From Bacillota bacterium (lineage in GTDB: Bacteria; Bacillota; Limnochordia; Limnochordales; ZCTH02-B6), in NCBI GenBank assembly GCA_003387805.1, contig QGSR01000108.1, forward strand, positions 1 to 6,611: DNA of 6,611 nucleotides. The letters run 5' to 3'. This document shows, piece by piece, positions 6,031-6,611 of this stretch (position 1 is the first letter of the stretch; each line of letters starts with the position of its first letter). A program made the translations under genes and the position numbers. The notes below the pieces were generated by a model, which saw only the letters and a list, made by a program, of their open reading frames with translations, had not been told where the DNA came from and did not search any database.

Positions 6031-6611
6031 GCGGGGCTCGCCTCCGGCCGCAGCGCGAACTTGACGCCTTCGCCGCGCTCCAGCTCTTCGAAGGCCTGGA
6101 GCAGCTCGGACAGGGGGCGCACGCCGGTGATGAGGCCGCCCAGCTTCATTTCGCCCGAAGCAAGCAGGCGCTGGGCTTCGACAACGTCGTCGGGCGTGTA
6201 ATGGAAGGAGCCCAGGAGCGTCACTTCGTCATAGTGGATGCGCCGGGCGCTGAAGGCCACTTCCGCGCCGCCGGCCAGGCCGCCGAACAGCAGCACTTGG
6301 CCGCCGACCCGGGCCAGCTGCGGTGCCGCCGCCCACACGTCGGGCCGGCCGGTGCACTCGATGACGACGTCGGCGCCGGCCAGGCCCCGGGCCTGCAGCT
6401 CGTCGTTGACCGCCGGCACGCGGCCCTGGACGGCGTGCTGGGCGCCCAGGCGCCGCGCCAGCTCGAGACCCGATTCGCGGCCGCCCACTGCCGTAATTTG
6501 CGGCACGCCCAGCGCCCTGGCCACGGCCACGTGCAGCAGGCCGATGGCGCCAACGCCGATGATGAGCACGCTGTCGATGCCGCCACGCCGGACCCGGGCC
6601 CGGGCGTCGTC
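6027..6611 (-). CDS. Medium-chain (zinc-type) alcohol dehydrogenase, C-terminal part, 5' end outside window
   Basis: This frame is open to the window edge and encodes 194 visible residues. They match the nucleotide-binding and C-terminal part of the medium-chain dehydrogenase superfamily, cytosolic NAD(P)-dependent oxidoreductases that interconvert alcohols and carbonyls. The Rossmann motif GVGAIG lies at visible residues 19-24 and is followed by the second strand ITAVGGRES. Later blocks ADVVIECTGRPD, GGQVLLFGGLAGG and LGGLITGVRPLSELLQAFEEL follow the usual family order. The GroES-like catalytic domain with its zinc ligands would lie upstream, outside the window, so zinc content is assumed. 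The second strand ends in Gly-Gly-Arg instead of the usual Asp, which in this superfamily often goes with NADP preference; that is inference. The internal GTG at 6569 is not a real start, because it falls inside the Rossmann domain. The stop overlaps the next start as ATGA, indicating an operon. Substrate unknown; sorbitol, threonine or sugar-acid dehydrogenases are all possible. Confidence 0.93.
   Translation of the reverse strand, partial: DDARARVRRGGIDSVLIIGVGAIGLLHVAVARALGVPQITAVGGRESGLELARRLGAQHAVQGRVPAVNDELQARGLAGADVVIECTGRPDVWAAAPQLARVGGQVLLFGGLAGGAEVAFSARRIHYDEVTLLGSFHYTPDDVVEAQRLLASGEMKLGGLITGVRPLSELLQAFEELERGEGVKFALRPEASPA
6041..6045 (-). promoter_or_regulatory. Ribosome binding site of the downstream zinc dehydrogenase
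   Basis: GGAGG on the minus strand lies 10 nt before the ATG at 6030, inside the end of the preceding dehydrogenase gene. It supports the ATG at 6030 as the start instead of the internal Met17, even though Met17 would give a more typical N-terminus. Confidence 0.6.

Overview
This is a GC-rich (roughly two thirds G+C by eye) bacterial chromosomal segment in which every recognisable gene lies on the minus strand, so the biological order runs from position 6611 down to 1. The likely host is a high-GC, possibly thermophilic member of the Bacillota (Symbiobacterium/Limnochordia-like). This is an inference from an oligoendopeptidase F, strong GGAGG Shine-Dalgarno sequences, a TTG start codon and the codon bias; nothing in the window fixes the taxon. 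No mobile element, phage gene, CRISPR array, tRNA or rRNA was recognised.

Layout in transcription order: (1) 6611-6027, the C-terminal half of a medium-chain (zinc-type) alcohol dehydrogenase cut by the window edge. It overlaps by ATGA with (2) 6030-4957, a complete zinc-dependent medium-chain dehydrogenase with catalytic and structural zinc ligands. (3) 4956-4149, an 808-bp spacer without a convincing gene, dominated by 14 short palindromes built on GGTCC-N7-GGACC and placed on a 39-40 bp grid. (4) 4148-3657, a small metal-binding cupin with a plausible promoter and a good ribosome binding site, coupled by TGATG to (5) 3657-2500, a saccharopine-dehydrogenase-like NAD(P)-binding oxidoreductase. 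(6) 2499-2249, a spacer with four near-perfect 28-bp tandem repeats plus degenerate copies. (7) 2248-437, an M3B oligoendopeptidase F starting at TTG, with HELGH and a downstream Glu. (8) 436-1, a spacer opening with four 16-bp tandem repeats that run over the pepF stop codon and containing a possible folded element.

The genes suggest ordinary small-molecule redox metabolism (two coupled dehydrogenases, and a cupin plus oxidoreductase pair) followed by a cytosolic peptidase. No shared pathway can be proven. The striking part is the non-coding DNA: each of the three long spacers carries a different tandem-repeat family with its own period (39-40, 28 and 16 bp). The palindromic array at 4267-4866 is the best candidate for something undescribed. 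Its stems vary by paired changes (A-T to G-C, C-G to T-A, with G.T intermediates), and its flanks repeat a two-site module in inverted-then-direct order.
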